From positions 156,976-220,975 of the forward strand of contig CANKCB010000002.1 of NCBI GenBank assembly GCA_947480335.1: a stretch of 64,000 nt of DNA, read 5' to 3'. The notes under the pieces are model-generated. The model did not search any database, had not been told where the DNA came from, and worked only from the letters and a program-made list of their open reading frames with translations. Of the stretch, positions 31,090-39,895 are shown piece by piece (the stretch's first letter is position 1; each line of letters begins with the position of its first letter). The position numbers and the translations under genes were made by a program. This stretch comes from Gammaproteobacteria bacterium. Lineage in GTDB: Bacteria > Pseudomonadota > Gammaproteobacteria > Eutrophobiales > Eutrophobiaceae.

Positions 31090-31835
31090 ATATACAACTC
31101 GAAAACAAGGTAGCCCTGGTCACCGGTGCCAGCCGTGGTATAGGTGCAGCGATAGCGTTGACGCTCGGTAAATGTGGCGCTACCGTGATTGGTACTGCCA
31201 CCTCGGCAGCTGGCGTGGAAAAAATTGAACAGACCTTCAAGGCTAATAATATCAATGGAACTGCCGCGGTTCTGGATGTGGCCAACCAACAATCCGTTGA
31301 TGACTTTTTCAATCAACTGGCCGCAGCCAACCAGACTCCGATAATACTGGTCAACAATGCCGGCATCACTCGCGATAACCTGATGTTGCGTATGAAAGAC
31401 GATGAATGGCTCGATGTGATCGAAACCAATCTGAATTCGGTATTTCGGGTAACACGTGCCTGCCTGAAAGGTATGGTGAAGGCGCGCTTTGGTAGAATAA
31501 TTAATATTACCTCCGTCGTTGCCCTGTCAGGAAATCCTGGTCAGGTGAATTATTCTGCTGCGAAAGCTGGTATGATTGGTTTCACTAAATCACTGGCAAG
31601 AGAAGTGGGAAGCAGGGGCATCACGGTCAACGCCGTGGCGCCTGGACTCATCGTGACGGATATGACCAGCGAACTGACCGAAGAACACCGTAATAGCATG
31701 AGCAAACAGACAGCCTTGGGTCGATTTGGCGAGGTAAAGGAGATAGCCGACACAGTGGCATTTCTGGCCTCTGATTCGGCCGCTTACATTACCGGAGAGA
31801 CAATTAACGTGAATGGTGGCCTGTACATGGCTTGA
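31086..31835 (+). CDS. fabG: 3-oxoacyl-ACP reductase (FabG)
   Basis: FabG reduces beta-ketoacyl-ACP with NADPH in the elongation cycle. The 249 residues have the Rossmann motif TGASRGIGAAIA (about 14-25), the NNAG segment (about 90-93), and the catalytic Ser in NITSVV, Tyr156 and Lys160 in YSAAKAG. The C-terminal GETINVNGGLYMA is a FabG hallmark. The gene is followed by a 153-base region that carries the acpP leader, so acpP may have its own promoter in addition to read-through. Confidence 0.97.
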   Translation: MNIQLENKVALVTGASRGIGAAIALTLGKCGATVIGTATSAAGVEKIEQTFKANNINGTAAVLDVANQQSVDDFFNQLAAANQTPIILVNNAGITRDNLMLRMKDDEWLDVIETNLNSVFRVTRACLKGMVKARFGRIINITSVVALSGNPGQVNYSAAKAGMIGFTKSLAREVGSRGITVNAVAPGLIVTDMTSELTEEHRNSMSKQTALGRFGEVKEIADTVAFLASDSAAYITGETINVNGGLYMA

Positions 31836-31988
31836 AACAGCGGTATCCAGACTCAGGCAAGTTACTTAACCGTTTGTTTTTAATAAAAATTAATAATACA
31901 AGTGTTATCCAACTTGCAAGTTACATTCAAATCACTAAACTGACACCCGCACTTCGGTGCCTATTCCTATAGGGAGGAATTTTTGATC
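31836..31988 (+). promoter_or_regulatory. acpP upstream region: A/T-rich tract, palindrome, UUCG hairpin and strong RBS
   Basis: An A/T-rich tract (31874-31898) is followed by the perfect 12-base palindrome AACTTGCAAGTT (31911-31922). A short hairpin GCAC-TTCG-GTGC with a very stable tetraloop lies at 31949-31960. A strong Shine-Dalgarno sequence AGGGAGG lies at 31971-31977, 11 bases before the ATG at 31989. This layout suggests a strong separate promoter for acpP, which must be expressed at high level. I cannot fix the -35 and -10 boxes. The palindrome could be an operator of an unknown regulator. Confidence 0.5.
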
Positions 31989-32225
31989 ATGAGTAGCGTT
32001 GAAGAACGAGTAAAAAAAATAGTAGTTGAGCAATTAGGCGTAAAGGAAGAAGAGGTCACAATCGAGTCTTCTTTTGTTGATGATCTTGGCGCTGATTCGC
32101 TTGATACCGTCGAACTGGTGATGGCTCTTGAAGAAGAATTCAAGACTGAAATTCCGGATGAAGAGGCAGAGAAAATAACAACTGTTCAACAGGCAGTTAA
32201 TTATATCAATGCTAATCTGGAATAA
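31989..32225 (+). CDS. acpP: Acyl carrier protein
   Basis: ACP carries growing acyl chains on a phosphopantetheine arm. The 78 residues are highly acidic and closely resemble E. coli AcpP. The modified Ser37 is in [19 protein letters not shown] chose the ATG at 31989 ([12 protein letters not shown]). A TTG two codons upstream lies too near the Shine-Dalgarno sequence at 31971-31977. The pantetheine transferase gene acpS is not in this window. A terminator follows directly. Confidence 0.98.
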   Translation: MSSVEERVKKIVVEQLGVKEEEVTIESSFVDDLGADSLDTVELVMALEEEFKTEIPDEEAEKITTVQQAVNYINANLE

Positions 32226-32246
32226 GATCCAGCATTAATCATGTAC

Positions 32247-32279
32247 AGGCCGCAGCTCTCTGCGGCCTTTTCATTTTTA
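32247..32279 (+). terminator. Rho-independent terminator after acpP
   Basis: AGGCCGCAG (32247-32255) pairs with CTGCGGCCT (32260-32268) around the loop CTCT, a 9-bp G/C-rich stem. TTTTCATTTTTAT follows at once. This is the clearest classical terminator in the window. It would end or attenuate the acpP transcript and leave fabF (start 32298) at a lower level. Confidence 0.92.
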
Positions 32280-32297
32280 TAAGATAACGATTGAGCT

Positions 32298-33539
32298 GTG
32301 CATAAACGTCGCGTAGTCGTCACTGGACTGGGTCTCATCACCCCGATGGGAAATACAGTCACCGAGACCTGGAACAATCTAGTTGCCGGTAAAAGTGGTA
32401 TCGGACGTATTACCCATTTTGATACCACAGGTTTTCCCGTTCAGATAGGCGGCTCGATCCGCAACCTAAACATCGAAGATTACATCCCGAAAAAGGATGT
32501 AAAGAAGATGGATCCATTTATCCACTACGGTATGGCTGCCGGCCTTCAGGCATTTGAGGATTCCGGTCTGGTGGTTACCGAAGAAAATGCCTATCGCATC
32601 GGTATTGCGATCGGTTCGGGAATTGGTGGTTTGCCAGGCATCGAAAAGGGCACACTGATTCTGCAAGAAGGTGGTCCACGCAAAATCTCGCCGTTCTACG
32701 TTCCGAGTAATATCATCAATATGATCTCGGGCAACCTGTCGATCCGTATTGGTGCGAAGGGGCCAAATTTTGCTATTGTTACCGCCTGCACTACCGGAAC
32801 CCATAATATTGGTGATGCGGCTCGCTTGATTGAATACGGTGATGCCGATGTGATGATTGCCGGTGGTGCCGAAATGGCTACTTCACCTACCGGTCTGGCG
32901 GGTTTTGCCAATGCCAGAGCCTTGTCCAGCCGAAATGATGAACCGGAACGGGCGAGCAGACCCTGGGACCGTGATCGGGATGGTTTTGTACTCAGTGACG
33001 GTGCCGGTGTGATGGTACTGGAAGAACTGGAACATGCACGCAAACGCGGTGCAAAAATCTATGGTGAATTAATTGGTTATGGAATGAGCGGTGATGCCTA
33101 CCATATGACAGCTCCCTCCGAAGACGGAGCAGGCGCTTCGCACAGTATGCAGAATGCTCTGCGCAATGCTGGTCTCAATGTCGCACAGATTGATTATATC
33201 AATGCGCACGGCACCTCCACACCTGCCGGAGATGTGGTCGAAAGTAATGCCGTTAAGAAAGTATTTGGTCAGTACGCCAAATCAGTGGCCATCAGCTCGA
33301 CCAAATCGATGACCGGACACATGCTAGGCGCCGCCGGTGGAGCCGAAGCTGTATTTTGCATGCTGGCGCTTCGTGATCAAATTGCACCTCCTACTATCAA
33401 TCTGGATAATCCGGATCCGGCTTGCGATCTGGACTACGTTCCGCATCATGCGCGAAAAATGAAGATTGATATCGCGTTGTCCAATTCCTTCGGCTTTGGC
33501 GGAACCAACGGTACGTTGATATTCAGTAAGTTGCGCTGA
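32298..33539 (+). CDS. fabF: Beta-ketoacyl-ACP synthase II (FabF)
   Basis: FabF carries out chain elongation in fatty acid synthesis. The 413 residues have the catalytic Cys164 ([11 protein letters not shown]), His304 ([11 protein letters not shown]), Lys336 and His341 ([11 protein letters not shown]), all at family positions. The start is a GTG at 32298 giving [12 protein letters not shown]. It follows the acpP terminator by 19 bases, so expression depends on read-through or a promoter inside acpP. The usual neighbour pabC is missing and mltG comes next. Confidence 0.97.
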   Translation: MHKRRVVVTGLGLITPMGNTVTETWNNLVAGKSGIGRITHFDTTGFPVQIGGSIRNLNIEDYIPKKDVKKMDPFIHYGMAAGLQAFEDSGLVVTEENAYRIGIAIGSGIGGLPGIEKGTLILQEGGPRKISPFYVPSNIINMISGNLSIRIGAKGPNFAIVTACTTGTHNIGDAARLIEYGDADVMIAGGAEMATSPTGLAGFANARALSSRNDEPERASRPWDRDRDGFVLSDGAGVMVLEELEHARKRGAKIYGELIGYGMSGDAYHMTAPSEDGAGASHSMQNALRNAGLNVAQIDYINAHGTSTPAGDVVESNAVKKVFGQYAKSVAISSTKSMTGHMLGAAGGAEAVFCMLALRDQIAPPTINLDNPDPACDLDYVPHHARKMKIDIALSNSFGFGGTNGTLIFSKLR

Positions 33540-33549
33540 GCCGATTGAG

Positions 33550-33576
33550 ACTGTCTCCAGACAGTTTGTTATACTT
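33550..33576 (+). terminator. Weak terminator-like hairpin after fabF
   Basis: ACTGTC (33550-33555) pairs with GACAGT (33560-33565) around TCCA, followed by TTTGTTATACTTTT. The stem is only 6 bp, so termination would be partial. The following TATACT (33570-33575) could also be a -10 box for mltG. A TTGAGA lies 19 bases upstream, wider than ideal. Confidence 0.4.
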
Positions 33577-33655
33577 TTATACACCGGTGTGTTTGACCGG
33601 CTGATAATCACGACCATCCTGTCTAACCTAATGTAGCTACAGAAAAACAAATTTC

Positions 33656-34675
33656 ATGAGCAGAAATCTGGTTGCATTTGTAGTTGCCCTGTTCGTATCT
33701 GCGGCAGTGTGTTTATTTTGGTTAAAGTACGATATGGAGTACAAACTTCATCAGCCGATGCAAGTGGGTGATAATGCAAAATTGAATATCACACTAGGCA
33801 TGAGCTTTTCAAGTATTGCCTCGACGCTGGCTCAACAGGGCTGGATCAAACAGCCCTACTATCTGATCCTCGAAGCAAGATGGACTAAAAAATCCAGACT
33901 GGTCAAGGCCGGTGAATATGCCATAGCGCCTGGTACATCCCAGCTCGAATTACTGGATCAATTGATTGCGGGCAAGGTGATTCAATATTCGCTCACAATT
34001 CCGGAAGGACTGACTTTCAGCGAAATTTTTGAGCTGGTAAAGCAGCAACCACAACTGATCCATACCTTGCAGGACAAAGTTGAGACTGCTATCACGCAAC
34101 AGATGGATTACCTGCAGACCGGTCCGGAAGGGCAATTTTTCCCTGACACCTATTTGTTTCCGCGTGGCACAACCGATGTGCAGTTTTACCAGCGTGCCTA
34201 TGACACCATGCAGCAGGTGCTGGCAGCGGAATGGCAACAACGAGCAGCTGACTTGCCTTACAAGAATGAGTACGAAGCATTAATCATGGCTTCGATCGTG
34301 GAAAAGGAAACGGCCGCCGTCTCTGAACGAGACAGGATTGCAGGAGTTTTCGTGCGCCGTCTTGAGCAAGGCATGAAATTGCAGACGGACCCGACCGTTA
34401 TCTATGCGATGGGTAGTGCGTATAATGGTAATATTCGTAAGCAGGATCTGTACCTGGACTCGCCCTATAACACGTATGTGTATTCCGGCCTGCCTCCGAC
34501 GCCGATCGCTGCACCCGGCCGGGACGCCATACATGCGGCTTTACAGCCTGCAGTGGGAGAAGAGTTGTATTTTGTGGCCAAAGGTGACGGCACACACCAG
34601 TTTTCAGTAACGCTGGAAGAACATAACAAGGCCGTAAAATTGTATCAATCTGGATTGAATGGACAGGGTCAGTAA
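33656..34675 (+). CDS. mltG: Endolytic murein transglycosylase MltG (YceG)
   Basis: MltG cuts nascent peptidoglycan strands inside the chain and may set glycan length. The 339 residues have one N-terminal membrane helix (about 4-24), a LysM-like domain (about 40-100), and the YceG catalytic domain. The catalytic Glu lies in MASIVEKETAAVSERDRIAGVF (split: about 210-231). The motifs GMKLQTDPTVIY and SPYNTYVYSGLPPTPI are complete. It sits before tmk-holB, the conserved order. The stop codon TAATG overlaps the tmk start by one base. Confidence 0.95.
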   Translation: MSRNLVAFVVALFVSAAVCLFWLKYDMEYKLHQPMQVGDNAKLNITLGMSFSSIASTLAQQGWIKQPYYLILEARWTKKSRLVKAGEYAIAPGTSQLELLDQLIAGKVIQYSLTIPEGLTFSEIFELVKQQPQLIHTLQDKVETAITQQMDYLQTGPEGQFFPDTYLFPRGTTDVQFYQRAYDTMQQVLAAEWQQRAADLPYKNEYEALIMASIVEKETAAVSERDRIAGVFVRRLEQGMKLQTDPTVIYAMGSAYNGNIRKQDLYLDSPYNTYVYSGLPPTPIAAPGRDAIHAALQPAVGEELYFVAKGDGTHQFSVTLEEHNKAVKLYQSGLNGQGQ

Positions 34676-35295
34676 TGGTGAAAGGCAGGTTTATTACACT
34701 GGAGGGGATAGAAGGAGTAGGGAAGACTACTCATCTGGCTTTTATTGCCGATTATCTGGAGGCACGCCAGTATCCTGTTTTGATTACGCGTGAACCAGGT
34801 GGAACGAAAGCTGGCGAAGCAGTACGTGAGATCCTGTTACACGGCAAGGAAATACGTATTGATGCAATGACAGAATTGTTACTGATGTTTGCAGCGCGTG
34901 CCCAACATTTACAAGAAGTCGTTATTCCTGCGCTGGCGGAAGGTAAAATTGTTTTGTGTGATCGATTTACCGATGCCAGTTATGCTTATCAGGGTGGGGG
35001 GCGCGGAATTGCACAGGCTGATATCCGGATTCTGGAACAACTGGTGCAGCAGGAGTTGCAGCCGAATTTGACCTTGTTGTTTGATGCTTCGGTACAAACT
35101 GGTTTGTCCAGAGCAAAAAAACGCAGTGAGGCGGACAGGTTTGAATCAGAGACAATTGCATTTTTTGAACGAGTACGACAAACCTATCTGGAACGTTCAC
35201 GTAACAAACCTGACAGGATCAAGATCATTAATGCGGAACAGACCTTACCGGCTGTCGAACAGGATATTATCCGTCTGATGGAGTCCTTCCTGTGA
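34675..35295 (+). CDS. tmk: Thymidylate kinase
   Basis: Tmk phosphorylates dTMP to dTDP for DNA synthesis. The 206 residues contain the P-loop GIEGVGKTT (11-19), TREPGGT (about 39-45), and the DR motif CDRFTDASYAYQGGGRG (about 99-115). The LID region with SRAKKRSEADRFE carries the arginines typical of the type II (E. coli-like) enzyme. Overlaps of one base with mltG and four with holB show tight coupling. Confidence 0.97.
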   Translation: MVKGRFITLEGIEGVGKTTHLAFIADYLEARQYPVLITREPGGTKAGEAVREILLHGKEIRIDAMTELLLMFAARAQHLQEVVIPALAEGKIVLCDRFTDASYAYQGGGRGIAQADIRILEQLVQQELQPNLTLLFDASVQTGLSRAKKRSEADRFESETIAFFERVRQTYLERSRNKPDRIKIINAEQTLPAVEQDIIRLMESFL

Positions 35296-36296
35296 ATCTG
35301 CAAATCTACCCCTGGCAACAGTCACAATGGGACAGGCTTGAGACCGCCTTTGCCAATAACCGTCTGCCACATGCCTTATTACTCGCCGGACCAGGCGGTC
35401 TGGGTCTGGAGCATTTCGCCCAGTGTCTGGTAGCGCGTTGGTTGTGCCTTGATTCTGTTGCACACACAGCATGCGGACAGTGTCGATCGTGTCAATTGTT
35501 TATCGCGGGTAATCACCCGGACATCAACCGGGTAGAGCCTGAAGAACCGGGTAAACAAATCAAGGTAGATACGGTAAGAGAGCTGCTGCACTTCATACAA
35601 TTGAGCAGCCAGTTTGACAGAGGCAAGATGGTGATTATTGCACCCGCAGAAGCGATGAACCGGAGCTCAGCCAATTCCTTGCTAAAAACACTGGAAGAAC
35701 CACCTGGCGGATCATTCTTTATTCTGGTTTCCCATCAGCCCGCATTTTTACCGGTCACCATCCGCAGCCGTTGTCAGCGGCTGGATTTTGCTCCTACACA
35801 CTCGGACAGTGCCTTGCAGTGGTTAGGCGAGAGCTTATCAATCGACAAGTCGAAAGCTGCGGATATTTTGACCCTGTCTCATGGCCGCCCATTGCTGGCC
35901 ACGTCTCTGGTTGAGAATGATGTTGTTAGCAAGCAAAGCCAGGTGTTGTCAGATTTAGCCAAACTGGACAGTTCCTCAGCCGATATGAGCGGAACTGCCC
36001 AACGCTGGCATGATCTGGGGGCAAACGAGGTGTTCGAATGGTTGCAGACGTTTTTTGCCAGTATGGCCAGGCTGAAAATTACCGGATTGCAGCCGTTACA
36101 GGCCGAATCTGCACTGGTTCGGGATTTGCAACGGCTGGCAAATCGATTAGACTTGCAGGCATTGATGCGTGGTTATGAACTGGCATTCCAGAATTATCGC
36201 GCAGTCACCGGACCCTATAACCTGAATCATCTCGGTCTGATTGAAGAATTTATTGTATATTGGCAATCTATAACCGGTAGCAAGGGAGGTAATTGA
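35292..36296 (+). CDS. holB: DNA polymerase III delta' subunit
   Basis: HolB is a rigid part of the clamp loader that places the beta clamp on primed DNA. The 334 residues start at a GTG. They hold an AAA+ fold with a degenerate P-loop region (LLAGPGGLGLEHFAQ, about 29-43), as usual for delta', and the zinc-binding cysteines in ACGQCRSCQ plus an upstream Cys. SANSLLKTLEEPPG (sensor region, about 124-137) and SRCQRL are diagnostic. It overlaps tmk by 4 bases and is followed at once by the PilZ gene. Confidence 0.94.
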   Translation: MNLQIYPWQQSQWDRLETAFANNRLPHALLLAGPGGLGLEHFAQCLVARWLCLDSVAHTACGQCRSCQLFIAGNHPDINRVEPEEPGKQIKVDTVRELLHFIQLSSQFDRGKMVIIAPAEAMNRSSANSLLKTLEEPPGGSFFILVSHQPAFLPVTIRSRCQRLDFAPTHSDSALQWLGESLSIDKSKAADILTLSHGRPLLATSLVENDVVSKQSQVLSDLAKLDSSSADMSGTAQRWHDLGANEVFEWLQTFFASMARLKITGLQPLQAESALVRDLQRLANRLDLQALMRGYELAFQNYRAVTGPYNLNHLGLIEEFIVYWQSITGSKGGN

Positions 36297-36298
36297 TC

Positions 36299-36658
36299 GT
36301 GAGTGCAGTCGGAGGACGTGATCCGCGACAAGGTATATTATCGCTAACCATACGCGATAAAAGTGCGCTTTACGCCTCTTATATGCCGTTTATTAAAAAT
36401 GGCGGATTGTTCATTCCTACGGCCAAGCCCTACAAACTGGGTGATGAAGTCTTTATGTTATTGACCCTGATGGACAGCAAGGAAAAACTGCCGGTTGCTG
36501 GTAGGGTCGTCTGGATCACGCCAAAAGGTGCACAAAGCAATAAAACGGCTGGTATCGGCGTACAGTTCAGTGAGCTGGATAAGGGCGCTACCCGCAGTAA
36601 GATTGAGACCCAGCTGGCTGGCGCCTTGTCTTCTGACAGACCTACACAAACTATCTAA
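36299..36658 (+). CDS. pilZ: PilZ domain protein of the type IV pilus type
   Basis: The 119-residue protein belongs to the PilZ family that supports type IV pilus assembly. I chose the GTG at 36299, 9 bases after AGGGAGG (36283-36289). A TTG at 36293 is the alternative. Visible features are GGLFIPTAKPYKLGDEV (about 36-52), VAGRVVWITPKGAQ, and GIGVQFSE near the end. The N-terminal RxxxR and D/NxSxxG c-di-GMP motifs are not seen, as in the original Pseudomonas PilZ, which does not bind c-di-GMP. Placement after holB is also the Pseudomonas arrangement. Confidence 0.9.
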   Translation: MSAVGGRDPRQGILSLTIRDKSALYASYMPFIKNGGLFIPTAKPYKLGDEVFMLLTLMDSKEKLPVAGRVVWITPKGAQSNKTAGIGVQFSELDKGATRSKIETQLAGALSSDRPTQTI

Positions 36659-36694
36659 TCCTGTTTAGCCCTTAACTTACAGGGCCAGTTCCTG

Positions 36695-37474
36695 ATGTCA
36701 CTTCGCCTTGTCGATTCCCACTGCCATATACCCATGATAGAAATGGAAGGAGGAGTGAGTGCAATCCTCGATTCAGCTCGTTTGCAAGGTATCGAGCATA
36801 TGTTATGCGTTTCAGTGGATATGGAGTCGTATCCGGCATTACTGGAACTTGCCGGTCAATTCGACTGTATTTCAGCTTCTGTCGGTGTGCATCCAAATAC
36901 ACAGATGGCAGCAGAAATCACAATAGATGAACTGGTCAGATATGCTTCCGATCCCAGGGTTGTGGCCATTGGTGAAACCGGTCTGGATTATTTCCGTAGT
37001 GAAGGAGATCTGGAGTGGCAACGTGACCGCTTTCGCTCGCATATCCAGGCGGCCAAAGAAGTTAAAAAGCCCCTGATTATCCATTGCCGTGACGCCAAAG
37101 ACGATGTATTAGCGATCCTGCAACAGCAAGAGGCGGATCAGGTCGGGGGCGTAATGCACTGTTTTGTTGAAGATCTGGAGACTGCGAAACGGGCGATTGA
37201 TCTTAATTTCCTGATTTCTTTTTCCGGTATCCTGACGTTTAAAAGTGCTACGGCCTTGCAAGCGGTTGCAAAGCAACTACCCGATTCTAGTCTGCTGATT
37301 GAAACGGACTCACCTTATCTGGCGCCTATGCCTTATCGAGGCAAGGTGAACCAGCCTGCTTATGTGAGACAGGTTGCTGAGTATCTTGCCCGCTTGCGGG
37401 ATACCAGTCTTGAACAGATTGCCGATGTGACCACATCAAATTACTACAGATTATTTAATAGTGAAAACAATTAG
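36695..37474 (+). CDS. tatD: TatD family deoxyribonuclease
   Basis: TatD-type enzymes are metal-dependent DNases or D-aminoacyl-tRNA-like hydrolases with a TIM-barrel fold. The 259 residues have the N-terminal metal motif DSHCHI (7-12), GVHPN (about 67-71), AIGETGLDY (about 89-97), PLIIHCRDA (about 126-134), GVMHCF (about 149-154) and LLIETDSPYLAP (about 204-215). In the tmk-holB-pilZ context this is the YcfH paralogue rather than TatD proper. The substrate in the cell is not known. Confidence 0.92.
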   Translation: MSLRLVDSHCHIPMIEMEGGVSAILDSARLQGIEHMLCVSVDMESYPALLELAGQFDCISASVGVHPNTQMAAEITIDELVRYASDPRVVAIGETGLDYFRSEGDLEWQRDRFRSHIQAAKEVKKPLIIHCRDAKDDVLAILQQQEADQVGGVMHCFVEDLETAKRAIDLNFLISFSGILTFKSATALQAVAKQLPDSSLLIETDSPYLAPMPYRGKVNQPAYVRQVAEYLARLRDTSLEQIADVTTSNYYRLFNSENN

Positions 37475-37776
37475 ATAAATAGTATATTTAATGTAAATTA
37501 GATATAATTTCACCTGCCTTTATCAGCGTTCTGTTATCCAAAGCGGGATCCCACCTGTATATACCAGTCGAACTTTATATGGCGTTTACTGAAGAAAATA
37601 AATTATTGGTTATTGGGTAATCTGATAATGAACAGCCCCTGCTAAGTAACTACCTGCTGGGCGCGCGCCAAACAACATTCTAGCAGCTGTGAATACTTCC
37701 GCTACATAGCAGGGTACCCGTTCCGGTGTGACTCCCGTATAATGCAGGCTCACTTTATCAGGCAGTACCCACACAA
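37475..37776 (+). promoter_or_regulatory. Regulatory region before trpB with a split inverted repeat
   Basis: This 302-base stretch between tatD and trpB has no convincing gene. CCCTGCTAAGTA (37637-37648) and TACATAGCAGGG (37703-37714) are inverted repeats, matching at 11 of 12 positions and 54 bases apart. A perfect TATAAT follows at 37738-37743, 33 bases before the trpB ATG, with no clear -35 box. The repeat could be a pair of operator half-sites or a long-range RNA stem. Only a 13-codon frame without Trp (37579-37620) is present, so no classical leader peptide is visible. Confidence 0.45.
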
Positions 37777-39042
37777 ATGACCGACAAGATGTACCAACAA
37801 CTCTTTGAGTTTCCCGAAGGCAAAACCGGTTTTTTTGGCGATTTTGGCGGGGCATTCATACCTGAAATCCTGCATGAAACCATTGCAGAGTTGTGTGTGG
37901 CATTTGATGACGCACGTCAGGATCCTGCTTTCTGGAATGAATATGTGCAATTAATGTCCTCATATTCATGCCGGCCCACACCGATAACCTTTTGTGAAAA
38001 TCTGACGCGTATGCACGGTGGTGCGCAGATTTACATCAAGCGGGAAGATTTAAATCACACGGGTGCACATAAGGCCAATAATGTGATGGGTCAGGGGTTG
38101 TTGGTAAATCGGATGAAGAAGAAGCGGGTGATTGCCGAGACCGGTGCCGGTCAGCACGGTGTTGCCACCGCCACAATGGCGGCCAAGCTTGGTTTTGATT
38201 GTACGATTTATATGGGGGCCGAGGATGTGCAAAGACAGCGGCCGAATGTGTTCTGGATGGAACAGCTGGGTGCAACGGTCATTTCTGTAGAAGATGGCAC
38301 ACGGACGCTTAAGGATGCAATCAATGCCGCCATGCGTGACTGGACCAATTCCATGGCGGACACACATTATGTATTGGGTACAGTATGTGGGCCACATCCG
38401 TTTCCGTTGATGGTAACGTACTTCCAGTCAATTATTGGCAAGGAAGCCCGTGAACAAATGTTGAAAATTGCCGGAAAGTTACCCGACCAGATCTTTGCCT
38501 GTGTCGGTGGCGGTTCCAATGCAACCGGCATATTTGCCGGATTTCTGGATGATATGCAGGTTGAGTTAGTCGGCGTAGAGGCCGGGGGTGAAGGTATGAC
38601 CGGTGGTCGTCATGCGGCGCGTATTGCCAGTGGTCAGGGGCACATAGGCGTTGCCCAGGGATATAAAACCTGGTTCCTGCAAAATGCAGAAGGCCAGATG
38701 CAAGATACCCATTCTGTCTCTGCTGGACTGGATTATGTCGGTGTAGGGCCAATTCTCGCCAGTTTGCATCAACGCGGCCGTGTACGGTTTGCAGCGGCTA
38801 CCGATCGTGAAGTAATTGATACCTTCAGGCTCGTCGTAAAAAGTGAAGGTCTTATTCCGGCGCTGGAAAGTACACATGCGATTGCACAGGCACTGAAAGA
38901 AGCTCCGAAACGAAGCAAACAGGACATTATCCTGATCAATATGTCCGGACGAGGTGACAAGGATATCTTCACAATTGCAGATGCCTTGCAGGATGAAAAA
39001 TGGAAGGAATTTATTCGAAAGAAAGCAGCCAGTTACAAGTAG
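37777..39042 (+). CDS. trpB: Tryptophan synthase beta chain, divergent type
   Basis: TrpB joins indole and L-serine to give tryptophan using pyridoxal phosphate. The 421 residues are longer than the usual 397 or so, through extra N-terminal residues and a C-terminal tail after FTIADAL. The key residues are intact: Lys99 in HTGAHKANN, Glu121 in AETGAGQHG, the Arg in DVQRQ, the phosphate loop CVGGGSNA, Asp in SAGLDY, PALES and NMSGRGDKD. Several usually constant positions differ (HKANN for HKINN, NVFWM for NVFRM). It pairs only with trpA here; no trpF is adjacent. It is a TrpB1-type protein, not TrpB2. Horizontal origin is possible but untested. Confidence 0.92.
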   Translation: MTDKMYQQLFEFPEGKTGFFGDFGGAFIPEILHETIAELCVAFDDARQDPAFWNEYVQLMSSYSCRPTPITFCENLTRMHGGAQIYIKREDLNHTGAHKANNVMGQGLLVNRMKKKRVIAETGAGQHGVATATMAAKLGFDCTIYMGAEDVQRQRPNVFWMEQLGATVISVEDGTRTLKDAINAAMRDWTNSMADTHYVLGTVCGPHPFPLMVTYFQSIIGKEAREQMLKIAGKLPDQIFACVGGGSNATGIFAGFLDDMQVELVGVEAGGEGMTGGRHAARIASGQGHIGVAQGYKTWFLQNAEGQMQDTHSVSAGLDYVGVGPILASLHQRGRVRFAAATDREVIDTFRLVVKSEGLIPALESTHAIAQALKEAPKRSKQDIILINMSGRGDKDIFTIADALQDEKWKEFIRKKAASYK

Positions 39043-39093
39043 GTAACAGTTTGCTTATACCATCAGGTTGTCGTTGTAAGGATTAATTATCAG

Positions 39094-39867
39094 ATGCTAG
39101 AAAACTATATCAGGGAAAGACTGGAGTCGCGTTGTTTGTTGTTGATGACGCACGCTGTTGTCGGATATCCGTCACTGAATGAAAACTGGGACATGCTGGG
39201 TGCCATGCAAAAAGCCGGAATCGATCTGGTTGAACTGCAATTACCTTTCAGTGAGCCAATAGCGGATGGTCCGGCCTTTATCCGCGCCAATCAGGGCGCA
39301 CTGGATCACAAGATTAACTGGGAGCTTTATTTTAATTTCTTTACCCGGGCGAGTGCTGAATTTGACTTCCCGATTTTGTTTATGGGCTATTACAACAGTA
39401 TTTTTACCATGGGCCACCAAACGTTTTGTGACCGCCTCAAGCAGGCTGGCGGCAGCGGTTATATTGTGGCGGATTTGCCGGTGGAACAGTCTGTTGAACT
39501 GGATGCGTGTGCAAGACCGGCAGGACTGGATCATATCCAGATCATGACTCCGCTGAATTCAGATCAACGCTTGCAACAGATAGCTGATGTTGCCACGGGT
39601 TTTCTATATTGTGTTGCCCGCAAAGGTGTAACCGGTAAGGAAACCGAATTTGATCAGGATCTGACTGCCTATATGCAACGTTGCCGCGCTGTTACCGACT
39701 TGCCACTGGCTGTCGGTTTTGGTCTCAAAACGGCTGAGCAGCTCAAGTCATTAAGGGGTACAGCAGATATTGGAATTATTGGAACAGCCTGTCTTGAAGT
39801 CTGGGAACAACAAGGCCCGGCAAAGTATGCCAGATATCTTGAGGAAATGAGAAAAGCGGCGGACTGA
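39094..39867 (+). CDS. trpA: Tryptophan synthase alpha chain, divergent type
   Basis: TrpA cleaves indole-3-glycerol phosphate and passes indole to TrpB. The 257 residues keep the catalytic Glu47 and Asp58 in VELQLPFSEPIADGP, equal to Glu49 and Asp60 of E. coli. The phosphate-binding features GVTG (about 174-177) and GFG are present, but GSA near the end is GTA. The N-terminal region LMTHAVVGYPSL is unlike the usual FVTLGDP. The overall match to standard TrpA is weak outside the active site, in line with its partner trpB 51 bases upstream. It is convergent with mlaB, with 28 bases between the stops and no terminator visible. Confidence 0.9.
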   Translation: MLENYIRERLESRCLLLMTHAVVGYPSLNENWDMLGAMQKAGIDLVELQLPFSEPIADGPAFIRANQGALDHKINWELYFNFFTRASAEFDFPILFMGYYNSIFTMGHQTFCDRLKQAGGSGYIVADLPVEQSVELDACARPAGLDHIQIMTPLNSDQRLQQIADVATGFLYCVARKGVTGKETEFDQDLTAYMQRCRAVTDLPLAVGFGLKTAEQLKSLRGTADIGIIGTACLEVWEQQGPAKYARYLEEMRKAAD

Positions 39868-39895
39868 TTAAGTAGATGAATAACTGCTCGGTGTA

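Noticed and set aside
37579-37620. A 13-codon frame upstream of trpB considered as an attenuation leader peptide
   Set aside because: It contains no Trp codon and no following terminator/antiterminator pair was found.
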